A stretch of 64,000 nucleotides of DNA from CAWUEX02 sp963921305 (GTDB lineage Bacteria > Pseudomonadota > Alphaproteobacteria > Rhodospirillales > Rhodospirillaceae), in contig CAWUEX030000003.1 in NCBI GenBank assembly GCA_963921305.4, positions 503,744-567,743 of the forward strand, read 5' to 3'. A model generated the notes under the pieces. That model had not been told where the DNA came from, searched no databases, and saw nothing but the letters and a program-made list of their open reading frames with translations. Shown here piece by piece: positions 40,002 through 48,739 of this stretch. Position 1 is the first letter of the stretch. Each line of letters begins with the position of its first letter. Position numbers and translations under genes: made by a program.

Positions 40002-40781
40002 ATGGCTGGATCAGACGCAAAACTGCGGTCCGCCGAGATGCCGTCCTCCCTGCCATCCTCAAGGGATGAAGGGGAAATTCGAGGATTTGCCGCCCTCGCC
40101 GACTCCTGGTGGGACTACGAGGGGCCCTTTGCGCCTCTTCATAAGCTCAATCCGGCGCGGGTGCGCGCGCTCGCAGACTCTTGCGCGGCGCACTTTGAAA
40201 AAGACCTGGATGGGAAAAGACCGTTCTCCGGCTTGTCCCTACTTGATATTGGATGTGGCGGCGGATTGATTGCCGAACCCTTTTGCCGGCTAGGCTTCGA
40301 CGTGACCGGCGCAGACGCCGCTGAAGAAAATGTCGCCGCCGCGCGCGATCACGCCGCGCAGTCTGGACTGGACATCACTTATCTTGAAGCTGCGCCGGAA
40401 GATCAGTTTCTCACCGGTAAGACCTTCGATGCCGTATTTGCGCTTGAGGTGGTCGAGCATGTTGCGGACATCGAGCTGTTCGTCAGAAGCATCTGTCAAA
40501 AGGTGAAGCCGGGAGGATTGTTCGCGCTGTCCACGCTGAACCGCACGCTACGCAGTCTGGTTTTGGGAAAAGGCGTCGCTGAATATGTCGTGAATTGGGT
40601 GCCAGCCGGAACCCACGACTGGTCGAAGTTTGTCAAACCGAGTGAATTGGCCCGGGTGCTACGGTCGGAAGGGCTCACCGTCAAAGACATCACCGGACTG
40701 GAGTTTGAGATGGCGACGGGCGAATGGAAAACCGGGACAGATGTCAGCGTCAATTACATCCTGTTCGCTTCACGCAACTAG
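40002..40781 (+). CDS. ubiG: Ubiquinone biosynthesis O-methyltransferase
   Basis: This 259-residue SAM-dependent enzyme carries out both O-methylations in ubiquinone synthesis. I use the ATG at 40002, since GGAGGAAAG at 39985-39993 is a strong ribosome binding site. The N-terminal segment FAALADSWWDYEGPFAPLHK is typical of UbiG. The SAM loop LLDIGCGGGLIAEP follows, then FALEVVEHV, and LSTLNRTLRS and GTHDWSKFVKP near the C-terminus. It is divergent from lysC. The downstream TPR glycosyltransferase gene begins 14 bp after its stop. Confidence 0.95.
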   Translation: MAGSDAKLRSAEMPSSLPSSRDEGEIRGFAALADSWWDYEGPFAPLHKLNPARVRALADSCAAHFEKDLDGKRPFSGLSLLDIGCGGGLIAEPFCRLGFDVTGADAAEENVAAARDHAAQSGLDITYLEAAPEDQFLTGKTFDAVFALEVVEHVADIELFVRSICQKVKPGGLFALSTLNRTLRSLVLGKGVAEYVVNWVPAGTHDWSKFVKPSELARVLRSEGLTVKDITGLEFEMATGEWKTGTDVSVNYILFASRN

Positions 40782-40795
40782 GGGCACTTCGGCCC

Positions 40796-43003
40796 ATGCC
40801 TCTCTCGAGCTTTATCTCTGACAGGGTGTTGCAGCCGTTGTCGCGCAGGCGTGCACAACGCCTTCTCACCGAAGGCATCGAACAGATTTCGCAGGGCGCA
40901 CCGGAAGCTGCCATCACCGCCCTTGTTGACGCGCACACAAAGGACCCGAACAACGCGGCGATTTTGACCAATCTGGGCGCAGCCTATGCACTCTCACAGC
41001 GCTTGGAGGACGCCGCTGGTGCGTTTGCGAACGCGCTTGATGTCGAGGCGACGCATTGGCCCGCGCTCATAAATATTGCCGAGACGCTAATTCAGTTGGC
41101 CCAGCCGACGGCAGCCCTTCCGAGATTCGCTGACGCTGAGCAAGTGTCACCCCTCCCCGATGAGGCGCGGATGGCACATGCAAAGGTTTTGATTGCTGCG
41201 CGGGACTTTCATGCCGCCTACGCCGGCCTCAGGCGACCGCCTCCTACACTCAGGCATTCTTACGAGTATTGGTTGCTCTATGGAATCGCGTGTCAATTCG
41301 TTGGTTTCACAGTTCAGGCTGAAGCGGCGTTTCGGCATGCCCGGCGGCTTGATGCGAACGCTCTTGGGGCGACCACGCGCCACGGCCGGCTGATCGGCGA
41401 TATCGGACACGATGGATCGGCGCGCAGCGCGTTGGCCCGCGCAAAGGTTGAACACGGCGGCGTGGAAGCAACGATTTCATTTGTCAGAACACTTGCGCGC
41501 CCCAGCCAACGGACCAGCGCCATTAAACTCTATCGGGATGTTCTCGAACGGGAGCCGGGAAACACGGAGGCCATGACCAACCTCGGCAACCTCCTGAAAC
41601 TTGAGGGCGAATTTGACTCGGCGGAGCGCTTGTATCGGCAAGTGCTCGGCGTAAATCCCCAAAATGCGGCCATTCACAAGAACCTTGGGGATTTACTTGC
41701 CCGGTCGTTGAGAGTTGAGGAGGGCATTTCGCACCTTCGCACGGCGACAGAGCAGGACCCGCGGAACCCCTACCTGCTGAGCGACCTCATCTTCGCGGAA
41801 CAGTATGCACCGACGCCACCAGACAGCGGCAACCCTTCATCAGTCGCCACGTGGCGCGAGATGTTCGGAAAACGCAGAATGCCTGATCCCCGGGTTAAGG
41901 GCACAGCGCCGCGCGGAAGACTCCGAGTTGGATTACTGTCCGGAAACTTCCGCCGTCACCCCGTGGGTTTCCTTGCGCTCCCCATCCTGGAAGCACTGGA
42001 TCAGACAAAAATTTCAATTCTGACCTACGCCAATCAGACTGTGAGCGATGAAGTCACCGCACGGTTCCGAACCCTCTCTGACCACTGGAAGACGGTCGCG
42101 CACCTCAATGACCAGACATTGTTGGATATGATACGCGACGACCGCCTTGATGTGCTGCTTGAGATGTCCGGTCATGCGGTCGGGCATCGGTTGCCCGTGT
42201 TGGCAGAGCGCGCGGCGCCGGTGCAAATCAAGTGGGTGGGCGGCCAGTACGCCACGATGGGCGTTGAGGCGATCGACTATTTTCTGAGCGACCCGGTCGA
42301 AACACCACCCGAGTGCGAACACCTGTACTCAGAGACAGTCCTCAAGTTACCGGTCACCTATGCAGGCTACAAGGCCCCTAGCTACGCACCCGGCGTGTCT
42401 GCGCTGCCGGCGCTGTCCAACGGCTGGGTGACCTTCGGCAGCCTCAACAAGATCAACAAGATCAACGACCTGACCATCGAACTTTGGGCGACATGCCTGA
42501 ACGCCGTGCCGGACAGCCGCCTACTGTTGACAGCAGACGGGTTTGGCGATGCGTCGACGATCGCGCGTTGCCAGAAAAAATTCGCAGCGTCTGGGATCGC
42601 ACCATCACGGCTGGATTTGCGCGCAACCGCACCGCACGAAGACGCTCTCGCCACGTATAACGAAATCGATATCGCACTAGATCCCCATCCCTACTCCGGA
42701 TGTCTGACGACATGCGAAGCGCTGTGGATGGGCGTGCCCGTGCTGACCTGGCCCGGCAAGACATTTGCCGGACGTCATAGCGCGAGCTTCCTCACGACTG
42801 TTGGACTGCGTGATTGGATCGCGGACGGGCCGGAGGATTACGTGCGCGTTCTGACAGATAAATGCTCTGACCTGTCAGCCCTGAACGATTTGCGGCTGGG
42901 GCTGCGCGACAGAGTAGCCGCTTCGCCACTGTGCGATTTCAAGCAGATCGCGGCCGATCTTGAACGCTGCCTGTTGGGCGTCGCGGCCCAGGCCAGGGGC
43001 TAA
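40796..43003 (+). CDS. TPR protein with SPINDLY/OGT-like glycosyltransferase domain
   Basis: This is a 735-residue protein of two parts. Residues about 20-330 are tetratricopeptide repeats (for example NNAAILTNLGAAYALSQRLE and NTEAMTNLGNLLKLEGEFDS). Residues about 370-735 form a glycosyltransferase family 41 domain related to O-GlcNAc transferase: VGLLSGNFRRHPVGF, VQIKWVGGQYATMG, WVTFGSLNKINKIND and DPHPYSGCLTTCEALWMGVP. Such enzymes add a sugar to proteins in the cytoplasm, with the repeats choosing the target. The start ATG at 40796 avoids the longer frame that overlaps ubiG. It probably shares a transcript with ubiG. The protein target is unknown. Confidence 0.9.
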   Translation: MPLSSFISDRVLQPLSRRRAQRLLTEGIEQISQGAPEAAITALVDAHTKDPNNAAILTNLGAAYALSQRLEDAAGAFANALDVEATHWPALINIAETLIQLAQPTAALPRFADAEQVSPLPDEARMAHAKVLIAARDFHAAYAGLRRPPPTLRHSYEYWLLYGIACQFVGFTVQAEAAFRHARRLDANALGATTRHGRLIGDIGHDGSARSALARAKVEHGGVEATISFVRTLARPSQRTSAIKLYRDVLEREPGNTEAMTNLGNLLKLEGEFDSAERLYRQVLGVNPQNAAIHKNLGDLLARSLRVEEGISHLRTATEQDPRNPYLLSDLIFAEQYAPTPPDSGNPSSVATWREMFGKRRMPDPRVKGTAPRGRLRVGLLSGNFRRHPVGFLALPILEALDQTKISILTYANQTVSDEVTARFRTLSDHWKTVAHLNDQTLLDMIRDDRLDVLLEMSGHAVGHRLPVLAERAAPVQIKWVGGQYATMGVEAIDYFLSDPVETPPECEHLYSETVLKLPVTYAGYKAPSYAPGVSALPALSNGWVTFGSLNKINKINDLTIELWATCLNAVPDSRLLLTADGFGDASTIARCQKKFAASGIAPSRLDLRATAPHEDALATYNEIDIALDPHPYSGCLTTCEALWMGVPVLTWPGKTFAGRHSASFLTTVGLRDWIADGPEDYVRVLTDKCSDLSALNDLRLGLRDRVAASPLCDFKQIAADLERCLLGVAAQARG

Positions 43004-43015
43004 AGACGTGCCGTC

Positions 43016-43492
43016 CTAGGACAGCTTCCGCTTAACCCAAGGCACGGCGGCGATCTCAACGCCTTCCTCGATCAGCTCTTGCGCCTCTTCGGGGCTCGCC
43101 TCGCCGTAAATGCCGCGCGATTCCGCTTCGCCGTAATGAATTTTACGGGCTTCTTCGGGGAACTTGTCGCCGACATCTTCGAATTTCTTTTCGATCGTAG
43201 CCTGCAGTTCTTTGATCGCTTCGACGGCCTTGGTCACGACCTAGGCCATATCGTCCTGACCGGGCACCGTCGTCGGCGCGCTCGGCTCAGGGTCGGATGT
43301 GGCGGGCGGCGCAAGCTCACCAATGCCAGATTTCGAGATTCGGGGCGCCATCGGCGCTTTGCGTACCTTGGCGCTGCCGCACACCGGGCACAGGACCTTG
43401 CGTGACTTGCGCAGCGAGTCATAGGCCGCGCTGCTTTTGAACCACGACTCAAATTCGTGCTCTTCGTCACAGATTAAATCGTAAACAATCAT
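43016..43492 (-). pseudogene. DUF1178 family gene interrupted by one in-frame TAG
   Basis: Read through, this is a 158-codon DUF1178 gene of normal length. The N-terminal part (43241-43492, 83 residues) has the CxxC zinc-ribbon-like VLCPVCGSAKV and RKAPMAPRIS. The C-terminal part (43016-43237, from a GTG) has KKFEDVGDKFPEEARKIHYG, ESRGIYGEASPEEAQEL and PWVKRKLS. They are in the same frame, separated only by a TAG at 43241-43243 and one codon. The conserved residues on both sides are intact, so the stop is recent, a sequencing error or read through. It lies in the usual DUF1178 place next to nitrilase and grxC. The family function is unknown. Confidence 0.85.
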
Positions 43493-43571
43493 AGCCCTTA
43501 CTCACGGTGGCGCGGTGAGGACGTAAGGCTAAACGATTGATGTTTCAAGTTTATTAAGGCGAGCGCTGGAC

Positions 43572-44405
43572 CTATTCAGGGCCTGAGAAGGGCCTATCAT
43601 GGCTCAGGGACGGCATTTTCTTGCGGATCTTGGCGACTAGGCCCGCATCAATCTCCGCGGAAACGACGCCCACATCCTTGCCGCCATCAGCCAGGACCTT
43701 GCCCCACGGATCGATGATCAGGGCATGACCGAAGGTCGCTCGATCACCGGGATGCAGGCCGGTCTGCGCCGGTGCGAAGACGTAGCTGCCGGTCTCGATG
43801 GCCCGCGCCCGCAACAACACATGCCAATGCGCTTCTCCGGTCACCTGGGTGAAGGCCGACGGAACAGTGATGAAGTGGACATCAGCCTGCGCGAGCGTGC
43901 GGTACAACGCCGGAAAGCGAAGGTCATAGCAAATGGTGAGGCCGAGACGCCCCCAGGGCAGATCGACAGTCACCGCGCCATCGCCCGGCGCAAAGGTCGA
44001 GCTTTCCGCATAGCGTTCGCCATTGCCAAGATCGACATCGAACATGTGAATTTTGTCGTAGCGGGCGACGATTTCTCCCGCAGGATCGACAACATAGGTG
44101 CGGTTCGCGACGCGGCCATCCGGGAGGCTTATGGATAGACTGCCGCAATGCAGCCAAATGCCGTGAGACCTGGCCGCTTCTCTGAAGGCCGCTAGACCTT
44201 CGTGATCCTCTTCGGTTTGCGCTTTTTCGGTGATGGCCCGCCTGCCCCATTCCATCATGGTGACATTTTCCGGCATCAGAACCAGATCAGCCCCGTCGTC
44301 TGCGGCGCGCTGAACCAGTCCCAACGCGACATCAACGTTTTCTTTGAGGTCATTGCCTGCATTTACCTGCAGACAGGCTGCCTTAAACGAGCCCGGCTCC
44401 GTCAC
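43572..44405 (-). CDS. Carbon-nitrogen hydrolase (nitrilase superfamily, Nit1/Nit2-like)
   Basis: This 277-residue amidase of the nitrilase fold has the full catalytic triad: E46 in LMPENVTM, K118 in RYDKIHMFD and C159 in LTICYDLRFP. The motifs and length resemble Nit1/Nit2, which hydrolyse omega-amides such as deaminated glutathione or alpha-ketoglutaramate; the exact substrate is inferred. Its start overlaps the grxC stop by four bases (ATGA), so the two are translationally coupled. A link with glutaredoxin would fit repair of deaminated glutathione. The interrupted DUF1178 gene follows 79 bp downstream on the same strand. Confidence 0.93.
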   Translation of the reverse strand: MTEPGSFKAACLQVNAGNDLKENVDVALGLVQRAADDGADLVLMPENVTMMEWGRRAITEKAQTEEDHEGLAAFREAARSHGIWLHCGSLSISLPDGRVANRTYVVDPAGEIVARYDKIHMFDVDLGNGERYAESSTFAPGDGAVTVDLPWGRLGLTICYDLRFPALYRTLAQADVHFITVPSAFTQVTGEAHWHVLLRARAIETGSYVFAPAQTGLHPGDRATFGHALIIDPWGKVLADGGKDVGVVSAEIDAGLVAKIRKKMPSLSHDRPFSGPE

Positions 44406-44683
44406 GGCTGGCTGTCCTGCCTGTCCGCCGGTTGCAATAGCGGATCAAGCCGTCCGTCGCGTTCAAGTGCATACAGATCGTCGCAGCCGCCGATATGAGC
44501 GTCGTCGATGAAGATTTGCGGGACAGATGTTCTACCACCCGCCCGCTGGATCATCTCCTTCTTGCGGCCAGGGTCGGTCAACACATTGATCTCGGTGAAG
44601 TCCACCCCTTTCGACGAGAGGAGTCTCTTGGCGTGGTGACAAAAGCCGCACAAGGGCGAGGAATATACTTCGATGTCTGCCAT
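44402..44683 (-). CDS. grxC: Glutaredoxin 3
   Basis: This 93-residue dithiol glutaredoxin has the active site C12-G-F-C15 (LCGFCHHAK), the cis-proline strand TSVPQIFIDD and the glutathione-binding GGCDDL. It reduces protein disulfides or mixed disulfides with glutathione in the cytoplasm. It heads the leftward run grxC-nitrilase-DUF1178. Its start is 53 bp from the divergent formyltransferase-like gene's first possible codon. Confidence 0.95.
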   Translation of the reverse strand: MADIEVYSSPLCGFCHHAKRLLSSKGVDFTEINVLTDPGRKKEMIQRAGGRTSVPQIFIDDAHIGGCDDLYALERDGRLDPLLQPADRQDSQP

Positions 44684-44769
44684 GGAAGCTAAAAGGCCCG
44701 GTTAGAGAAAGAGAGTGATGTATGGCATATTAGGCCTTGGCGTTTCGTCTTCAAGGATGGTGTAAGCCT

Positions 44770-45417
44770 GTGATCAACACCGAAGCAGCAGCCGTTAGAA
44801 GGATCATTCTTCTGACGGGAGAAGCGGAGGCCAGCGCGCTCACACCACTCCTGACCAAGGCAAATCCCTCTTGCGATGTCGTGCATGCGTCTAGCCACAA
44901 CGATTTGCTCACCCTTAGCCGAGACAAAGTGGTGGGATCACGGCTTATCGCTTTTTGTTCACCGGTGATTGTGCCGAAATCCGTGCTCGATGACATGGAT
45001 TGCGGCAGCTTCAACTTTCACCCTGGTCCGCCGACCTATCCGGGCCGATACCCCAGCGTTTTCGCGCTGTATGAAGATGCGGTCGAATTCGGTGTCACGG
45101 TCCATCACATGGCGCCGAAGGTAGACGAAGGCCCCATCGTCGCCGTCAAACTTTTTGCCATTCCCCAAGACTGTGATCTGGAGGCTCTGGACACTCTGGC
45201 GTTCAAAGCCTTGATCGACATGTTTCAGAAGCTGGCCGTCCCATTGGCGCAAAATGCCACCCCGCTGCCGAGCCGCGCCATCTCCTGGTCGGGCTCGAAA
45301 CGGGCCAAAGCAGACTGCGACGCGCTGTGCTGCGCTGGCCCCTCTTTGCCGGCGGATGAACTTGTACGCCGCAAGCGCGCCTGCGGCCCGCATTTTCAAA
45401 TGAAAGCTCACGACTGA
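44770..45417 (+). CDS. Formyltransferase-domain protein
   Basis: This 215-residue protein has a formyltransferase N-terminal fold like methionyl-tRNA or phosphoribosylglycinamide formyltransferase. The marks are RLIAFCSPVIVPKSVL, the catalytic-region NFHPGPPTYPGRYPS (HPGPP in place of HPSLLP), and VTVHHMAPKVDEGPIV with the conserved aspartate. The start is probably the GTG at 44770, 9 nt after AAGGATGG; a TTG lies upstream at 44737. It is much shorter than Fmt and lacks the C-terminal tRNA domain, so it probably acts on a small amine or sugar amine. It converges on the comF-like gene, with a 10-bp overlap of the 3' ends. Confidence 0.82.
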   Translation: MINTEAAAVRRIILLTGEAEASALTPLLTKANPSCDVVHASSHNDLLTLSRDKVVGSRLIAFCSPVIVPKSVLDDMDCGSFNFHPGPPTYPGRYPSVFALYEDAVEFGVTVHHMAPKVDEGPIVAVKLFAIPQDCDLEALDTLAFKALIDMFQKLAVPLAQNATPLPSRAISWSGSKRAKADCDALCCAGPSLPADELVRRKRACGPHFQMKAHD

Positions 45418-46151
45418 GGCGCTGGAACGCGGCTTGCCACCAATGCGTCGACCCTTTTCGCTCCGGCCTGGCGCAGGGCACGTGCGCAGGCATTCAAGGT
45501 TGCGCCGGTCGTCAGCACGTCATCAATAAGAACAACATTTCGGCCTGCGACTTCTGCTTTCAGCCGGACCGCGAACGCACCGACCACGTTTTTACGCCGT
45601 GCAGCTGCCGATAACCGGCCCTGAGATGGCGTCGCTTTGACGCGCCGGAGAATATCGTATCGCGCAGAGATACCGGTGTGCTGATGGATGTGGCGTGTCA
45701 GCAAAGCCGCTTGATTGTAGGTGCGCCAGAAGAGGCGCCACCTGTGCAGCGGCACGGGCAGCAGGAGGTCGGCATCGGCAAGAAGGTCCGCCCCGGCCCG
45801 CACCATCCATCGGCTCAAGGCAGGAGCATAGTCGGCGCGGTCCGCGTGTTTGAGCCGCGTAATCAGGGCCCGGCTGTGTTCGGTGTAAAGGCAGACGGCC
45901 CGCGCACGATCAAATGCTGGCGGAGACTTGGCACAGGCGCCGCAAACGAGGTCTTCTGGTGCACCGGCGTAGGCGTCGCGGAAGGGCAAGCCACACTTTG
46001 CACAGCAGGGTGGGGTAATGAATTCAACGGTGTCGAAACAGGACGCGCATAGAGCCCCGGTATCGGCGACCGGTTCGCTGCACAGCAGACAGCGCGGCGG
46101 GAGCACCGCGTTGACCACCATCCTTGCTGCATCGCGCACTTCGGTTTTCAT
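45408..46151 (-). CDS. ComF family phosphoribosyltransferase-like protein
   Basis: This 247-residue protein begins with a double zinc ribbon of four CxxC pairs (CLLC, CASC, CAKC, CGAC) in the first 75 residues. A type I phosphoribosyltransferase domain follows, with LLLPVPLHRWRLFWRTYNQA, a PSQGRLSAAARRKNV segment and the PRPP loop VVLIDDVLTTGAT. ComF proteins are linked to DNA uptake and recombination steps in competent bacteria and are kept widely in others. In alphaproteobacteria it is normally near grxC, as here. The biochemical reaction is not established. Confidence 0.93.
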   Translation of the reverse strand: MKTEVRDAARMVVNAVLPPRCLLCSEPVADTGALCASCFDTVEFITPPCCAKCGLPFRDAYAGAPEDLVCGACAKSPPAFDRARAVCLYTEHSRALITRLKHADRADYAPALSRWMVRAGADLLADADLLLPVPLHRWRLFWRTYNQAALLTRHIHQHTGISARYDILRRVKATPSQGRLSAAARRKNVVGAFAVRLKAEVAGRNVVLIDDVLTTGATLNACARALRQAGAKRVDALVASRVPAPQS

Positions 46152-46214
46152 GCTCGCCTAACGTACCAGCGCTGGCCCTTCCGGCGTATTGCCGATCTAT
46201 GTCATAAGCGGGGC

Positions 46215-47111
46215 ATGTCTGGCCCGCCCCGTATATTCGACCGCGCCGCTGTCGCCCGCAACAGAAGCCGCGCCGCAGCTCTGGGTGGGTCCACACCCGA
46301 ATTCCTGCACGAGGCGCGTGACCGGCTGCTTGACCGGCTGCGGGACGTCACTCGGTCGTTCTCTACAGCGCTGGTTTTGGGCGGCCGGGACGGAGACCTC
46401 GCGCAGACCTTGAAAGATAACCACGCCGTTCAAGACTGCGTTTCGGCTGACGTTTCATACGCGTTCGCAGAAAGCGCGGCCGAGCGGGACGTCTTGTGTA
46501 CCAATGCCGACGAGGAATGGATTCCGTTCCGGGATCAGGCGTTTGATCTGATCTTCGCCGAACTGTGCCTGCATTGGACGAATGATCTGCCGGGAAGCCT
46601 CATTCAGTTACGGCGCACCCTAAAGCCAGATGGCTTGTTCCTTGCGACGGTGTTCGGCGGTCAAACACTGAAGGAACTACGGGCGAGCTGGACAGAGGCA
46701 GAAAGCGCACGTCTGGGCGGTGTATCGCCTCGTGTCTCCCCTTTCCTGGATGTGCGTGATGCCGGAGACCTTCTCGTGCGCGCGGGGTTCGCTCTGCCGG
46801 TAACGGATTTGGATTTGGTCGAGGTTGAGTTCGACAGCGTTGCCGAGCTGGCACATACCCTTCGCAGCCTGGGCGAAACCAACGCAGTGGCAGGCCGGGC
46901 AAGGGGCCTGACCAGCCGCCGGTTGTGGCAGACGATGGAAGACCATTACCAAACCCATTTCGCGTCTCAGTCCGGGGGCGTGACAGCAACATTTGAGATT
47001 GTCACCATGACGGGCTGGGCCCCTGACCCGCGCCAACAAAAGCCCCTTGCGCCAGGGTCAGCCGCATCGCGCTTGGCTGACGCTTTAGGCAGTGATGAAA
47101 CCCCAGTGTGA
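46215..47111 (+). CDS. SAM-dependent methyltransferase, BioC/NDUFAF5-like
   Basis: This 298-residue protein has a Methyltransf_11 domain in which the glycine loop is modified (ALVLGGRDGDLA at about residues 52-63). It is followed by PFRDQAFDLIFAELCLHWTN and LRRTLKPDGLFLATVFGG. The sequence matches the alphaproteobacterial relatives of mitochondrial NDUFAF5, an arginine hydroxylase needed for complex I assembly, more than classical BioC. The assignment rests on HWTNDLPGSLIQ and FGGQTLKELR. It is divergent from the comF-like gene by 63 bp and followed by sfsA. Confidence 0.85.
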   Translation: MSGPPRIFDRAAVARNRSRAAALGGSTPEFLHEARDRLLDRLRDVTRSFSTALVLGGRDGDLAQTLKDNHAVQDCVSADVSYAFAESAAERDVLCTNADEEWIPFRDQAFDLIFAELCLHWTNDLPGSLIQLRRTLKPDGLFLATVFGGQTLKELRASWTEAESARLGGVSPRVSPFLDVRDAGDLLVRAGFALPVTDLDLVEVEFDSVAELAHTLRSLGETNAVAGRARGLTSRRLWQTMEDHYQTHFASQSGGVTATFEIVTMTGWAPDPRQQKPLAPGSAASRLADALGSDETPV

Positions 47112-47138
47112 TTACGCGAGCAGGTTGAAAGTTCGATT

Positions 47139-47855
47139 ATGAAATTTGAAATGCCCCTTCTCAAAGGCCGCCTGGTCAAACGCTACAAGCGATTCTTTGC
47201 CGACGTCGAGTTGGACAGCGGCGAAACCGTAACCGCGCACTGCGCCAACTCGGGCTCGATGCTGTCGGTCAAACCGGAAGGGGCACCAGTGTGGATTTCT
47301 CCGACTCAGAATCCCAATCGCAAGCTCAAGTTCACCTGGGAGATCGTCGAGATCAAGCGGGCCAAGGTTGGCATCAACACCGGACTGCCGAATGGGCTTG
47401 TCACGGAGGCGATTGAGAACGGAACGATCAAAGAGCTGGCAGGCTACTCCGCCCTGCGCCGCGAAGTGAAGTACGGCAAGAATTCCAGGATCGATATCCT
47501 GCTTGAGGACGACAGCAAGCCGCTTTGTTATGTGGAGGTTAAGAACGTCACCCTGCGGCGCGACCTGAGCAAATCCGGGCCGGTGGAATTTCCCGATGCC
47601 GTTACGACCCGTGGCGCCAAGCACCTGGTGGAACTGTCGGACATGGTCAAAGAGGGCCACCGGGCGGTGATGTTTTATCTGGTCCAGCGCGGCGACGGAC
47701 CGTCGTTTCAGATCGCCGGAGACATTGATCCGGACTATGAAAAAGGGCTGATTGCAGCGATGAAAGCGGGGGTCGAGGTGCTGTGTTACAAGTGCCAAGT
47801 CACACCCAAGCAAATCCGGGTCACCGAGCCGCTGCCCATGGATTTACCCTCCTGA
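47139..47855 (+). CDS. sfsA: SfsA family protein (sugar fermentation stimulation protein homologue)
   Basis: This 238-residue protein is a full-length SfsA. It has an N-terminal OB-like domain (LLKGRLVKRYKRFFADVELD, TVTAHCANSGSM) and a C-terminal nuclease-like core with YVEVKNVTLRR, FPDAVTTRGAKHLVEL and MFYLVQRGD. SfsA was named for an effect on maltose genes in E. coli and resembles a restriction-like nuclease; its true role is unclear. The map gene follows 55 bp downstream on the same strand, a pairing common in this class. Confidence 0.95.
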   Translation: MKFEMPLLKGRLVKRYKRFFADVELDSGETVTAHCANSGSMLSVKPEGAPVWISPTQNPNRKLKFTWEIVEIKRAKVGINTGLPNGLVTEAIENGTIKELAGYSALRREVKYGKNSRIDILLEDDSKPLCYVEVKNVTLRRDLSKSGPVEFPDAVTTRGAKHLVELSDMVKEGHRAVMFYLVQRGDGPSFQIAGDIDPDYEKGLIAAMKAGVEVLCYKCQVTPKQIRVTEPLPMDLPS

Positions 47856-47910
47856 AACGACTATATGTCACCCTCAACTTGCGCCCTGACTGCATAGCCT
47901 AGATAGAGTG

Positions 47911-48732
47911 ATGAATTTAGCCGCCGAGAAAGTTGAGCGTCCGCGCCCGAATGAGATCGTCCTGCATGGCCCGGACGGGTTCGCCGCCATGCGCAAATCA
48001 GGCCGCTTCGCCGCGGAAGTGCTGGATTTCATCACCCCGCATGTGAAGCCGGGCATCACCACCGGTGAGCTGGATCAGCTTTGTCATGACTTTCAAATTG
48101 AGCACGATGCGGTGCCGGGGCCACTGGGCTACCGTGGTTTCACCAAATCAATCTGCACCTCGATCAATCACGTGGTGTGCCACGGCATTCCGGGCGACCG
48201 GGCGCTGAAAGACGGCGACATCATCAATATCGACGTCTCCCCCATCCTTGACGGCTGGTATGGCGACACCAGCCGCATGTTTTATGTGGGCGACGTAAAG
48301 ATCAAAGCCAAACGGCTGGTGGAGGCGACCTACCACGCGATGATGAAGGGGATTGAGGCGGTCAAACCCGGGGCGACCCTGGGCGACATCGGCCACGCGA
48401 TTCAGACTTACGCTGAAAGCCAACGGTTCTCCGTCGTACGCGACTTCTGCGGCCACGGCATCGGACAGGTGTTTCACAGCGCGCCGAACGTGATGCACTT
48501 TGGCAGACCGGGAACAGGCTTGCGCTTGGAAGAAGGCATGATCTTTACCGTCGAACCCATGATCAACGCCGGCAAATACGACACCAAGGTTCTCGACGAC
48601 GGCTGGACCGCGGTGACCCGCGATAAGTCTTTGTCCGCCCAATTCGAGCATACGATTGGCGTCACCGCCGACGGCTTTGAAATCTTCACGCTCTCCCCCG
48701 AGGGGCATACGTTCCCGCCCTTCGCCGTGTAG
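47911..48732 (+). CDS. map: Methionine aminopeptidase, type I
   Basis: This 273-residue metallopeptidase removes the initiator methionine from new proteins. The pita-bread fold landmarks are GYRGFTKSICTSINHVVCHG, the metal ligands in INIDVSPILDGWYGDTSRMF, the histidine segment RDFCGHGIGQVFHSAP, and MIFTVEPMIN and FEHTIGVTADG with the glutamates. I use the ATG at 47911; a GTG directly before it is possible. radC begins 7 bp after its stop on the same strand. Confidence 0.96.
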   Translation: MNLAAEKVERPRPNEIVLHGPDGFAAMRKSGRFAAEVLDFITPHVKPGITTGELDQLCHDFQIEHDAVPGPLGYRGFTKSICTSINHVVCHGIPGDRALKDGDIINIDVSPILDGWYGDTSRMFYVGDVKIKAKRLVEATYHAMMKGIEAVKPGATLGDIGHAIQTYAESQRFSVVRDFCGHGIGQVFHSAPNVMHFGRPGTGLRLEEGMIFTVEPMINAGKYDTKVLDDGWTAVTRDKSLSAQFEHTIGVTADGFEIFTLSPEGHTFPPFAV

Positions 48733-48739
48733 CGGTGCG

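Noticed and set aside
43241..43243. TAG in the DUF1178 gene read as pyrrolysine
   Set aside because: No pyrrolysine genes are seen, RF1 is intact in the window, and the stop lies in an unconserved linker.
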